From: Hamiltosporidium tvaerminnensis
Taxonomy: Eukaryota > Microsporidia > Dubosqiidae
NCBI GenBank assembly: GCA_022605425.2
Contig: CM061250.1
Span: 1,107,501-1,171,500 of the forward strand
Reading direction: 5' to 3'
DNA: 64,000 nucleotides
Positions 26,401 through 39,329 of this stretch are shown here, piece after piece. Numbering within the stretch: position 1 is the stretch's first letter; each line of letters starts with the position of its first letter. A program made the position numbers and the translations under genes. The notes beneath the pieces were generated by a model. The model made no database searches. It saw only the letters and a list, made by a program, of their open reading frames with translations, and was not told the DNA's origin.

Positions 26401-26520
26401 AAGGTATGTTAGAAATCATAATAAAATTATGTTCGTAAAGGTTAATAGTAAGTTTTTTGAGGTAAAGATTGTCATAAAAGAAAATTTTCACTTTTATTTA
26501 CTTATATCCATATGATTCTG
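23480..26520. repeat. Degenerate tandem (satellite-like) array, period about 188 bp
   Basis: A box resembling TATATACAAAA, usually preceded by a TTCGAATC-like or CATACTAC-like segment, recurs at about 23509, 23683, 23866, 24042, 24229, 24408, 24599, 24789, 24980, 25160, 25361, 25548, 25736, 25925, 26000 and 26258. Most intervals fall between 175 and 200 bp. One unit (25925-26000) is truncated to about 75 bp and the next is expanded to about 258 bp. A second internal landmark resembling AATTTTATAAAAAACACAATT recurs about 60-75 bp after the box in several units. Monomers are strongly diverged. The frame of 84 codons at 24442-24696 spans one box and runs through the array, so it is probably not a gene. 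A nucleosome-sized monomer is typical of eukaryotic satellites; function is unknown. Confidence 0.55.
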
Positions 26521-28963
26521 CGAAACAAAGAGTAATTTATAAAGCCGTCTATTAAATTACTAGTTAAGTCTATATTGGTTTTAATTAACAGATCCAACTT
26601 AAAAAATTTAATAGTTAAATAGTAGAACTTAAATTAGAGTAAAGAACAGGTAATTTAAATTTTAAACCCCTTTCAAACTATATCATTATTTAAACATTAC
26701 CCTTGAATTATATTTTATTATTAGTAGGGTTATTGCTATTATACACCATATTTTAAATACAATACTTATTTTTACGATTTTGTATAACATGTAGAGAATA
26801 CAGCCTTTAAGTTGATTTTGAAGAAAATTATTTTATAAAAAAAGTAAATTTATTAGAATAAGAATGGATTCAGTAGAAACATTCTTTGAGAATGTCAAAC
26901 AAATGAAAGAATCAAATGTATGAAAAAAGATAAGAAGGTAGAACTTTTAATTTAAAAATATAAAAAATTCGTTGATTATAGCTTTTCTGATATAAAATTA
27001 TAAATTGAAGTGAAACGATATTTAGTGGATGTTGGTTATTATTTTTAATCATACATTTCATGCTTTTTATTGGAAAGAAATATTCTTAATGTTTTGGAAA
27101 AAATATTCTCAAAGATATATATTTGTGAACTGGACGCGAAAATTAAACGGTGGAAGGTTCATAAAAGAATATGAAATGCGCCAATTCTTAAATATAAAAT
27201 ATACAACATTTAATTAAAGAATGAACCCAATTTTAAAATAGTGTTTTGAAAAAGTTATTTTCTATATTGATATTCTATAATTAAAATTTTTATTCCCTCA
27301 TTTTAAATTCTAAATTTCTTATCTTTATTTCTAAGCTAGGTTATAAGGATTTAATTCATGAAGAGAAAATAGTATAGTGTTTAGATTTATAAGTGTATAT
27401 GATGAGCATAATTTTTCTCTAGTTTACGAATCCAAACCTTCGTAATTTAAACAAAGTATCAGTCTTTGAACACAATCAATGATAGTAACGAATATGTATA
27501 GATTTTTGAAAACTATATGCACTTAGCACTTTCTTATGTAAAAAATATTAAGATGTAAGTGAACGCGAAAAGTAACTTGTAAATTATAAGAAATTATTAG
27601 ATTAGGGAGCGTGAAAGATAAATTGTTTCCATGAAGACAGTACTATTTAAAATAAAGATATTTATTTAATTTATAAAAAATGTTTTGAAAAATTGGTTAT
27701 TTTTACTTTTGTATAATTTTAATTTTCTGTGGTCTTTTCATAAGAGGATATAAATCATTGTATATTCTAGGGTTTTAGGGAATGTAAGACTATGAAAGAA
27801 GTAGAATTTCTATAATACAAAGAGTTTATAAAATGATAGCTTGAATCTGACAATGCAAGAATCAATATTGTTAAAATATTGCTTATAATTACTAATTTAT
27901 AATAAATTGAGTCAAGAACTCTAATCCATAGAGTACAATCATAATTGATAAGTTCTTTTGGATTGCAAGTGTGTAAAAAAAATTAATTAAACCTATATGA
28001 CGCATAGATATATTCAAACGATTATATATTATAATCTCGGTAGTTTATACTTAGCTTTTAAGTATTTCTACATTGTATTAAAAAGACTAACAGCCAAAAA
28101 ACATTAATTTACATTGTGAGTTTAACTATATTTTGAAAAATGAATTTTTCTTCAAATTTTTTTTTTCAAGAAAGGGTTTAAATTAAATAATCCATTTTCT
28201 TGAATATGCTTGTTCAATCATATATCAATATTAAAACGGATCAATAGACAATACGAAAATAAGATCAATATAGGTTAGGTATTTTTTTATAAAAATATAA
28301 TTGCCTTAATACATATAAGTCTACATATAAGATATAAAAAATGTATTATTTTTAATGTATATTGCGAATTTTAGTATTATATGTACTCACTTTGAAATTA
28401 TGAAAAAAATGTAACTATACATATGATATATACTATAAGAAAATTTATAAGCAGTACTATAGAGTAACATAGAAAATGTGGTAAAAAATATTTTGTTATG
28501 TTTTTCTCAAATATATACAGAAAAATATTTTACTGCAAATTCATGCTCTCAAAATATATTCCTTTAAAGAGTTTTACAAAAAAGCCAAGTATTATATTTT
28601 AATTTAACTTAATTTTAGAATCATGTAAAATAAAAAACATTAGAAACCTGAAAGTTTGGTTTTCTTGCTACACTAAAATTTCAAGAATATCAACAGAAAA
28701 AAATTGTGCATATAATTCCTTCTAAACTTAAAAATAAGATTTTATTCATAAAAGATTTTGAAGTAAAAGGTTCTAAATACTTAGTTTAATAAATATTACA
28801 AGTTTTTATAGTTTATATGCTTTGATTAAACATTTGTTTTTCTTCGTACTATATATTATCTTAATTGTCTCCTTAAAATTTAACTACCCTGGCTTTTTAC
28901 TATCGTATAATATTTTCGGCTGCCAAATGTTGTCGATACCAATTTTTCAAAAAAAAAAAAACT
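26521..28963. other. AT-rich interval with a weak local repeat pair
   Basis: No gene recognised. Two segments, about 27190-27390 and 27635-27830, appear loosely related: both contain GTTTTGAAAAA followed by T-rich sequence with TATAATT, then a purine-rich stretch. The similarity is weak enough to be chance. A 62-codon plus-strand frame at 27029-27217 contains FVNWTRKLNGGRFIKEYEMR, which looks protein-like, but it stands alone. Confidence 0.3.
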
Positions 28964-29251
28964 TTCTGTAATTTTTATGTATACTTCTATATAAATTCGC
29001 TAATTGATGAATATTGACTTAATGCCCGAAATGCGTGCCATTTCTTTTAGCCATTTTATAAAATATTTAAGTTATCTTGGTTCATTTAGAATATTTTTAA
29101 TTGAGTTTGCTGTACGATTGAGATAAATGCTTAGGGTATTTAAACTCAAATTTTATAATAAAGCTTATCTCTAAATAGATATTTAGAGTTTTTTCATCGT
29201 GCTTTCATAGTATTTTGTCATGCCCGGCAATTTTTTCCAATTAAGAGTTCC
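28964..29251 (-). pseudogene. Possible coding relic, unidentified
   Basis: Read on the minus strand from 29251, one frame of 96 codons begins GTLNWKKLPGMTKYYESTMK and later gives LNRTANSIKNILNEPR and then FIKWLKEMARISGIKSIF, with about six stops. Charged and Trp/Gly-containing stretches like these are rare in the chance frames of this window. The sequence around 29200-29350 is also somewhat less AT-rich. No family is recognised. It may extend upstream on the minus strand toward 29750, where short coding-like pieces recur in shifted frames. Confidence 0.22.
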
Positions 29252-31619
29252 ATAAATATGCTCATTCACAATGAATCACTTAGGAATAGTAAAGCACCGC
29301 CTGAATTTCTCTTCAAAACTACGAAAGAGTATCTTGTTGTTTGAATTGTAGCATTCTTACAATAGATTTTACTTCAGATCGTAAATTATGCATTTCTGTT
29401 CATTTGTTAAGGGTTTGGCAGAATCATTTGATGTGGTACATATTTTGAGGTATGATAAACATATCCGAGAATTTCTTAAATATATTGACCATACATCTGT
29501 TTTTAGATTAGGTTTTTATCTAGTGACTATGTGCATAGCAGGTATTTAAGAGTTAAATTAATGGAATCAATAAGTTATTTGAGAATATTCGATTACATTG
29601 ACTCATAAAATCTAAAATACCTTAGATAATTTCAATTTTGAGCCTTTCTATCTACCTCTAATAAATTTATGTAATTTTTACCAGAATGACTTTTCGTTTT
29701 AATGCCCAAAATTTCTCATTCTTCTGCCATTTCCGGGAAATTTTTACAGATATAAGCCTATTATTTCTAGCTTATTATAGTCTTTGGAATAAGCTTGTTA
29801 TATAATGGTTATAGATTGTGCCGGTGATGTGTATATGTATTTTTTAGACTTTTACTTACTTTTTTTATCAACCTCTTGAAAAATATGTCAATCAAAAAAA
29901 GCAACTTTTTTTACTAAAACATTTTTTTGATTAACTGTTACAAAAATTACAATATAAATTTTACAAAAATAGATTCCAACTATAATTCTTCAAAATATAA
30001 ATCTATTATATTAATATACAGATTTATTAGTTCGTTACATCTGCTTTGATATTTAATAATGACAAAGATTATCCAAAAGTTTGTATATACATGATTCTTT
30101 TAAGTCGAAATAATATCGAACATATATTTTGATAGTCTCCCGAGGCTTTCTTATTATGAAATATTCATAACAATTATACCTAAAAAAAATATGTGTATGA
30201 AAAAAAAAGTAAGGTAATTTTTTAATACATTCTAAACGACCGTGAGAAAATAAAATACTACTTAGCAGAAATACAAAAATATTTATTTTTAACTGATAGA
30301 TACAAATTATTTATTTCTTATTACTTCAAAAATTAAAAAAGTTTATAAAGAAAGTAAGATTTTTAGATGCAAGTTTTTTATTAGAATATAATTTTGAGAA
30401 GAGAGAAAAAAATTAATAACAAGTATTACTAATAAATATAAAATCTAAAAAGAATAATTTTCCGAGAATGTTAAAATATCGATACATGAAAATATATGAA
30501 GAATCCATTCAAACAGTCAAGGCATCAAGTTTAAAGTAAAAAATTTCTTCTTAAAAAGTTTATTACTTCTTACAATATTCTAATTTCTATATAACACATA
30601 ATATGTTAGAAAGCTATTATGATCTAAAAAATAAAATATGTTTTTAAATAGATAAATCAAAAGTCTTAATAAATTTACTAAGTCTGCTTTGAAATATTAA
30701 ATATCAGAAATAAAAATTTTTAAAAAGCCAAATAACTAATAAATGTATTCCATAAGCGAGCGCTTAATACGTTGAAAACTTGTAAGTTTATTCTAAATAC
30801 GTTATAGATATAGTAATTTCTTCGTATAAATATATAAAACATTTTTGGTTTAAAATTTAATCTATAATATAAAGCTAGGATTTCCGAGAATAAATATCAA
30901 AATATAAATCTAACGTTATAAAACTAAACAAAGAATATGATAGCAGGATCCAACGATTTTACTTAAAACCGAATTGCGTTATAAAGGCGCAATTATGGGT
31001 ATAAGACGTAAATCATATTCTGCTGTACATTCAATATAGTTCAATAAAAACGCTTTTCCCAGGGCAAACATTACAATCTATCTATTTTTATCAAATCGCT
31101 TAGATAACAAAAATGCTTTTCGGATAATTCCCTACAAAAATAACGAAAACAACTCTTGAAGAGAATCAAATATAAATAAAATATTTACAAGTACCTTAAA
31201 ATAAATATTTAAAACGGTAATAAAAAAATCTAATAGCTCATTAAAAAACATTTCTAAAGAGAACTACCGCTATAAAAAGAATTATTTAAATTTCGCCTTT
31301 TCTTTCCGTTCATAACTGTTTAAAGCAAAAGAAATAAAATTCTTTTATTCGACTTAATTCTACATAATAATTATAATGACAAAAATTTTCAGATTTTAAC
31401 AAAGTCATACAATAACAAAATACACATAGTTAATTTTATTTATTAACTTTACAATATTGTTACAAAGGATATTCTTAAAAATTTAAATATCTTTTATACA
31501 TTTATAAAAAGCTATAACTTATCGTATTTTACTCTTGCAAATTTTCTAAGAAATTAGAATTAGCAATTGGATGAAAATTTATTTTAATTTAAATAAGTTA
31601 CCCTAAAAATAAATTAACC
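29252..31619. other. AT-rich interval, no gene supported
   Basis: A less AT-rich first 600 bases may hold more of the relic at 29.1 kb. From about 29900 to 31619 there is only AT-rich sequence with no defended frame. A few less biased stretches (30940-31140) were checked on both strands without finding a stable frame. Confidence 0.35.
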
Positions 31620-34600
31620 AATTGAAACTTATTTAGAAAAAAAAAGTAGAATTTATATTTTTTAAACTCTTCCTCCTTATGAAATATAGCTCCCTTTTTC
31701 TCTGATGAAACGTATCATTTTTATTTTTTTTGAAAAGTTAAAGAGAAACAAGATGATTAAAAATACGGAATGTAATTTAAATAGAACAGACCAATGGATT
31801 CATCCTTTTTTACATTTCAAAATGTACTGATATTTGCATTTTAAAACTGTCTTTATGCAATTGCAAAATTATAGGAACATGCAACAATCGAAAGATCTAC
31901 TTCTTTTTTAGTTGAAACGTTTTGTTTGAAGAATTTTTTATCCTCAGTTTTTTGTATATGACATTTAGAAGATACTAGTTTAAAGAATATTTTTAGATGT
32001 TTTATTTTTGTAGTCAAATTTAAAACAAAAAAAATCATAAAATTAAGATTTAAATTAAAATATCAGAAAATTCGCTTTTTAAACTAAGAACCTTCTAAAT
32101 GCTATATATATTAGAAAGTGGGATACAGAAATTACTTTTACAATTATTGATTCAACAGAAAAGAAAAAAACCTATAAAGACGATTGCATGGTATATAACT
32201 CCCTTAGAATTAATTACAACATAGAGGTTTTTAAAATATTTAAAATAAGTAAGGCTTGTAAATTGTAATATAAAAGAAGTGAAAAATATGGTAGAAGGCA
32301 TTTTGTAATATAATGACAAGGTCATTTAAATATAAAATTTGATTTATTTTTGTTCCTATGGTGTATTGATAGGCTGTTAAGCATACAATATTTTTATGTT
32401 TTTTTATATATATTTACATTTTTTGGTACGAGTGCTTATCCTAGTTTAGAGCCTGAGTAATACCGGGTCGGGGGTTTTCTATCATTATTTTTTTAGTTTC
32501 AATGTAATTCCCGAACAAAAAAACGTTTTTTTTAATTTCTGACAAAAAAAATTAATAGTCAATATTTTTTTAAGATCTGCAATTTTGTTTTGGCGCAAAT
32601 AAAATTACCAATTGTCTTATATATATTTAATCTTTAAACATTATGCAATATAGGCATAATTAAAATTTTTTTGTTGGTCTCCATACTTATACCAGATTAA
32701 TTGTGTTCAAACCCTGCTATATAACGCAATTATCTTCACTTTCATAATACCCTTTTCATCTTAGAATAAAAATATATTTCGTTGAAAATTTAAGCTTTTC
32801 AATAAAATTCTTTTTTAACTTATAATGTATTTACATAAAAGAGGTTAAAATTTTATAATATATACACGAAGAACAAAATTTAAACCTCACTTAACGTTTC
32901 TTTTTTAAACGATAAAAAATACTTTTATATGGAAATAATGATAAAAAATATAAACTTTTTAGACAGCTATTATCACAAGATATATTTCCCAAAATTTAAT
33001 TTAAAAAAAGGATGACTATCTTTGACACAACCGTATATCCTACAAAAATTTAAGGAAAATATTTCCTGCAGCAAATTTACCTTCTTAACTTTTTTAAAAA
33101 ATATATAATTTCCGTTTACATATCTTATATCTTAAAATGACATTTCTTAGATTTTCAAATTTGTCTCGAAATCGTCAAAAAAGGCATAATTTATTAAAGA
33201 TTACAATAAAGATACAACAAGGGTTAAATTATAACCTAAATAGAGAATTTAATTTTCTTCCCAGATTTGGCATTAGCACTACATCAGAACGTCTTCAGCA
33301 GTAAAGTCATTTTTTCTATCATTTATGTTGAGAAAATTACATATTTAAACCGAGTGGGTATATACCAAGAAAAACTTTTATAAGCCTTACAATACTTATT
33401 TGGAACCAAAATTTGTTATCCGCTTTGAGAAAACAAAAAGAAAAAGTATAAGTAATATCTATTTAATATAGCACCAAGAAAATAGGAACATAGTAAACGG
33501 ATATATGCTTTTAATATAAAGAAAACTAAATGTAAATCAAGAAATAATTCTAAAATTTCAAAGGCATTCTTTTTTTTCTTTAAAAAAGTAATTAAGTAAA
33601 TTTAAATATCTTCGGAATATTTTGATTTTTTTTAATAAAAATATTTTTTTGAAAAATTGAAAATCTTTCCAAAAAAAATATTTTTCAATTGAATCTTTTG
33701 ACTTTTTTTTAGAATAGATTTATTAGTTATAGATTACAAGTAACTTACCGAATTTTTTTTATCAGCATATTACAGATTTTTTTATAGGCATTAAAGGTAA
33801 ATCTAAAGCCCTCAAACTAGTTTATAAAATACTCATAACATTCTTATGACAGATAAAATCGGAATTAAAAATTGTTTTAAGGTAAAAATGATGAGAATAA
33901 AGGGTTTGAACCGTCGAGAAAAAAGCAGTGATCATATAGAATTTAACTTATATGAATTAGGTTCATATTCTAATATAGTCACAAAATATTTTTTTGCTTG
34001 AAACGGTTGCATATTTTATTTGATAATCTATTCCGAAATTTAAATAAACTGCAAATTGTCGATTTGCGGAGACTATATGGTAACAAAGTATAAAATTAAA
34101 ATATTTAAGGTACAAAGAAATATTAAACTTCTATTATATGTAAGTATATCTGCAAACCCTTAATAATTTTACTAAGTATACCAAAAATCAAACTATACTA
34201 TCTGAGAAATATAGCGGAATGTAAAATTTTTGGTTTCTATTAAAATTTTAAAATTTAAGAAAATTAACGTGATGTGTGAATTTTCTTTTCTGCGTCAAAC
34301 ATGAACCATTATTTACATATGATAATTCAAGAACGACATATACAATTATATAAAACTTCAAAAAATACTAATTTTAGAAACATCCAGAATTACAAAGACA
34401 AATAACCCTTTAGTATATTGGCAAAATTTATTTTTGGAATGAGGTAGTGTTCAAATATCAACAGTAATAAGAAACAGCTAGATTTAGACATAAAGGTTTG
34501 GTACAGATCATAATTTGTCTTTTATGTAAGAATTAAACTTCACTACATCCTCGGCTGCTCTGTAATAGTTGGTACTAGGAAGAACAGCCTAAATATGCGA

Positions 34601-37440
34601 ATTTTTTTCTTGATCTGTTTAAGTGTTCATGTAACGAAATGTCAAAGCGATAGAGCATGTAGCAATAGTATTTAAACTCAAAACCGGTGATTTTGCAACC
34701 AAATTTTAACACCCGGTGCTGGAAGATAGAAAAATGCAAATCTTTAATGATCTAGGGAACGATATAACCACTTATGTCTTTTTATAGAACATTTTTTGCC
34801 CAAATAAACTCTCGGTATTCTCCGGGTTACTTTATAAATGAAGATATACTAAAATATAAGATGGTACAGCGATAAAAGGATGTGTACGCGTGATATTTTA
34901 AAGTGAAATCAAACCAACAATCATATTTCAACAGAAAAATTATTTTAGAATAACTGCCTTTTGTTTTAAACATATTCCACAAAACCTTTAAATAAGACAG
35001 CTTTATAATGTAGTCAGCCTTAAAGATACGAATAGAATTATAAGAAGGCGTTTTATATAAACCCTGACTATCTTTAATGCTTTAAAAATATCCCATATTT
35101 TGTTTTAAAAAGCTGCCCAGTTTTCCTACAAAATAATACTGCAAATTTAATGCCGATAATTTTTATGATATTGGTTCGTATTAATATCTTTTGGCTTTAT
35201 TGGTAGAAATTAAATATGAAAATAATTAAATATAGGTTTCCCCTTATTAAAATTTCTTAGAAGGAGTATATATACCAAGAATAAAGAAAACTATCAGAAA
35301 GATAATAGTAGAAAATTAGTTTGGCAAAATTTTATTTTGATGGATCTTAAATGGTTTCATATATCGAAATTTTTATTCAAATATTTCATACTTAACAATT
35401 TCTTCCATTTAATTTCCATTTAAATTTATATTTACTTTCAGAAACTTGTTGATAAATACTTTTTTTCTGTTTCTTAATTCTATGAATAATTTTTTTGTTT
35501 TTGCTATTTCAGTTTTTAAATTCTGATTATATATTAGGACGTTATGAATTAAATAAAAATTACAAGTAAGTTAAGATAAATTATTTACCCTTATACATTG
35601 AAAAATTTAAATTTTTGTTATTTTGTTGGAAAATTACATTTAAATGATTTTATAGATCTAGTTAGAGGTTTTTATGAGAATTAGAAATTTTTTGAGATAT
35701 TTAAAAGATTTTACAAACACCGAACAGATAAAACGTTTCAAAATATAAGTCTTTAGCAGAAAAACATAATTTAAAAAATTAGAATTAAAAAATGATAAAC
35801 TGTATTAGTAATCATAAATGATGTTGAATTACTAAAATAATATTATAATGCTACAATGAGGGATTCTAAAACAAGAAAATTAAAAGGTAAAATTGCCCAA
35901 ACCCCTTACTTGTTTTTAACATTTATGCTTTCACTTGGCATTAAATAAAATAAAATAAATTTTTCTAAAAATAATTTCTTTATATTTTTTAAAAACTTCT
36001 ACCCTACGTTTCTTCAATCAAAATCTATTTTTTATCGAAAAAAGAAATGAAGCTGTAAATCAGAAAATATGAACAGAAAAGATGATAATAGATTTAATAA
36101 CAGCAACAGTGATAGTTTATGATGTTTGATTTGTTTTCAAAATCCCAATGAATTACTCATAAAATGAATTTTTTGGTAAAAGTTGTTTTCAATAATAGAA
36201 AAATTATGAGAAAGTGAAATATATTAAGGCACTTTTAGATATCTAGCACAACGCCTCAAACTTATTATAAAACAAATGATTGGGAATTTTAGTTTGATTT
36301 GATTATATTATTTTGAAATCCATTTTTATGGAAAAGGAGGTTTCTATCTTAAGAGTTCCTTTTCTTTTTAATTTGAACAAAATTTTTCTTTTTACGATTT
36401 TGATAAAAAAAAAGAAGAGGTACTGGGTGGTATGTAAGTTAATGATATATATTTGGTTAACTAGATAAAATTTGTTCTAGGGGTTTATGGAGAGTGTGTT
36501 TGGAAGTGGTTGAATGATTTTGGATTGTATTTTGACAGTATACTTACCTATTTGTAATTCGGCTACAACGGAGCACAAATAGAATTTTTTTTAGTCTAAT
36601 TGTAAAATATAAAAGTTTTCAGGGTGTGACTTCTCGAAGTAATGAATTTCCCCAAATTGAATTCCAGAAAAGAATACTTCTATGTTTCTATAGATAAGAA
36701 AAAGATATAAAGTTTTTATTGAACTAGATATATTTTTTAAAACTGCTTGAAATATAGATATTATCATAAATTTGAATTAAAATAACTTATGGGATATATT
36801 TAGAATATCATAATTGTAGAATTGCAGTAAATTACTTCGGATTCTATTGAAATAAGTTTTAGAACAAGAAGAAATATTCGTTTGTTTCATAAGGAAGAAA
36901 TTTTAAAGAAATTAAATGATTTACAATAAATAAAAAAATAAAATATTTTAAAATTGGTTTATAATATCTACTTTGTATTTATATATATAAAAAAAAGAAT
37001 ATAATTTTTTTAAATTAAATTTTGCACTTCTTTGTTCTATTAAACACTTCTATTTGTTATCAGCTCCCATCTAATTTAAATATTTCTATTTTTTGCAATT
37101 AGTAATTTATATTTCTTGGTTTAATATCTAAGGTATGTTTTATAAATTTGCTATTCTAAAAACATAAACCTTAAATGGGTAAATATATTTCTTGGTGTCA
37201 TAAATTTAATTCGAAATAATCCATCAAATAATATTTTATTTTGTTATAAATATAGTACTCTATTTTCTCAAAAAGTACAATCGATCTTTATAATAGAAGT
37301 GTTATAGAAAATTCATAATATATTCAATGTGTGCCCAGTAAGGTATATCTTAAAGTATATAACTGTTACTTAATTCTAGAATAAATATAGCTTAGGAATA
37401 ACCCATTTGTTCGACAAGAGTAAATCACTTTTTAAAACGT
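31620..37440. repeat. Repeat family B, copy 1 (part of a segmental duplication)
   Basis: Colinear and in the same orientation with 53900-59365. Landmarks include CTCCTTATGAAATAT near 31673 (53962), GCAACAATCGAAAG near 31880 (54178), TTTGATTTATTTTTGTTCCT near 32339 (55138), ACCAAGAAAAACTTTTA near 33364 (56164), AACAAATGATT near 36271 (58199) and TCGGCTACAAC near 36560 (58494). Some minus-strand reading is shared: one frame at 31853-32038 ends in LSIVACSYNFAIA and copy 2 keeps LSIVACSYKCC near 54180, so this end may have been coding. Plus-strand copy 2 near 58140-58290 also reads protein-like. I cannot name a family. The segment 33880-35220 has no counterpart of equal length in copy 2. Confidence 0.65.
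34529..34804 (-). pseudogene. Unidentified coding relic within the copy-specific part of repeat B
   Basis: One minus-strand frame runs 92 codons from 34804 to 34529 with four internal stops. It contains LVAKSPVLSLNTIATCSIAL, then TFRYMNT, TDQEKNSHI and finally AVLPSTNYYRAAEDVVKFNS. The Ser/Thr/Ala-rich, charged composition is clearly different from neighbouring chance frames, and the DNA is less AT-rich than its flanks. The stretch falls in the part of repeat B copy 1 that is longer than copy 2 by several hundred bases. It may therefore be an insertion in copy 1 or a piece deleted from copy 2. I do not recognise the protein. Confidence 0.35.
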
Positions 37441-39182
37441 AAACTCGTTTATATATCATCAAGATTTCATGTGTAGTTATATATAAAATACAAGAGATAG
37501 TTTGAGACATAAAGTATTATTTTTAATGATTAAATATAGTAATTGAATTTAATGAAAGTTTTTTTTTTAAAACTTAACTAATATTTTATAGATTTCTTTA
37601 TCGTATAGTTATTTACTCCAAAAATTTGCTAATAAATAAATCTGTATATGAAGGTAACCATTTGTATTTCAGATTATGTAAAAGTATTTCTGATATCATT
37701 AAAATTATTTATAGATGTATACTAAGTGCTCTAATTTAATTTTCTGGTTAAATCCGACTTGGAAAAAATCGCTTGAGTTCTTACACATTGCCTTTTATAT
37801 TCTATAGGAGCTAAATATTAAAAAAATCTTACATACTCTTTTCATGATACAAATCAGATTAGGTAGTTTAAAAAGTATAAATTTGCTGCAAATTTTTTGG
37901 AACCTATATTGTACTTGATTGTGGAACTTGTTTCTTTCGTTTAATTATGTGTAACCTTTATACAGTTGGTTAGGTAATAGAAGTTTAATGATAAGATAGT
38001 GCTAAGTCACATGTATACGATTCCAGATGATAAAAAATCCAAGATTGTTCCTACATATTGAAGTTTTGACCTACCAATTGTGCTTCTTTTTATATTTTAA
38101 GTCTTGAAATCTTAATTTTATAATATGATATTTGAACCAACAAACCCAATCAAAAATTTTATTTAGTGAATTAGAATAAACGTCTACTTTAATAAACATA
38201 CTTGATTTTGTACTTATTACAGTATAATATTCATCTATAAATACATTTTGAAATAAATGTATCTTTGATTCTATTATATTACTTTATTCAAATTAATTTC
38301 CAAAAAGTTTGAAAATAAATTCTTAGCTTTACATATAAACAAGAAATATTATTTATATTAGTTATATGGAAAAAACTAGTATTTAATTTAGTTTTAAATG
38401 AACAACTTTGTTTAAGGTTTATCTACTTTTAAAATAAACTTGAAATATCAGGTAAAATATTTTTTGTATTATATGCACGACTGTATAAACAAATTTAACA
38501 CCCAAAACTAGACAAATTTAAACTATTTTAAGGATTAGTTGTAGAATTTGTTTAAACAAAAGAAATAGGGTTAAGAAAATTAAAATTTACAAATACTTAA
38601 TGTAAAAACTTTTATTTAAATTTGCTTTCAGTATATAATTGGTATATAAACACATTTTTCGAAAGAGATTCTATCGTACTATATTTTTATTTGAATCTAT
38701 TTTGTATATCTTACTGTATACTATATATTTCCAAAAAAAAGACTTAACATTATTAAAAACAATCAATATACTTATAATAAAAATAATTTATGTCAGCACA
38801 ATAAGACTACATAGTGAAAAACAAAGGATTTTTTTATATGGATATATTAAGGTGAACTACATATTGAGTTAATTTATATGGTTTATAGTCATATGAATAA
38901 AAAATTAATGTCTGTATAGATTGAGAGAATATCACATTAATATTGACACTAGCAATAATATTACACAACTCCTAAATTTTCGTAAAAGTAGTATAAATAA
39001 AATTCAAATACCCTTTTCACTTGTATATATTTCTTTCATATTATATTTGTATTTTTTTTGTGCTAAAGGAGCAATGCATACATAATACCTAACGATACCT
39101 GGCAGTTTGCTCAATTTTCGAGAAAGTATCTAATATGAGGTTATATAGAAATCCAGAGGTACGCATAAATCCCATATATGAT
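37440..39182 (-). mobile_element. Truncated piggyBac relic, family A copy 3
   Basis: It matches family A copies 1 and 2 from their downstream end (about 1050 in copy 1) to about 2780. Landmarks are GGTTAAATCCGACTT near 37744, the YN..KG-equivalent region near 37785-37815, and GGTTATATAGAAATCC near 39139, the LDFYIT-equivalent block. Similarity stops at about 39182, so the N-terminal half of the transposase, including the KPKYG-IKF block, is missing. Repeat B copy 1 abuts it on the left, just as repeat B copy 2 abuts family A copy 6. It is even more decayed than copies 1 and 2: the reading frame is barely followed. Confidence 0.6.
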
Positions 39183-39329
39183 TTAATAGAACAATTTAAA
39201 TTTAATTTTATATTTATATATCATAACATATTTCCTTCCATGGATGTAATAAAAGCCAATTAGATATATTTGAATATAAATTTATCAGCTTCAATTAAGT
39301 GTTAACACAAATACATCTAGCTTTTGGGA

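Noticed and set aside
27190-27830. Two GTTTTGAAAAA-containing segments considered as a further tandem repeat
   Set aside because: Similarity is short and made of T-rich sequence; it is not clearly above what this composition gives by chance.
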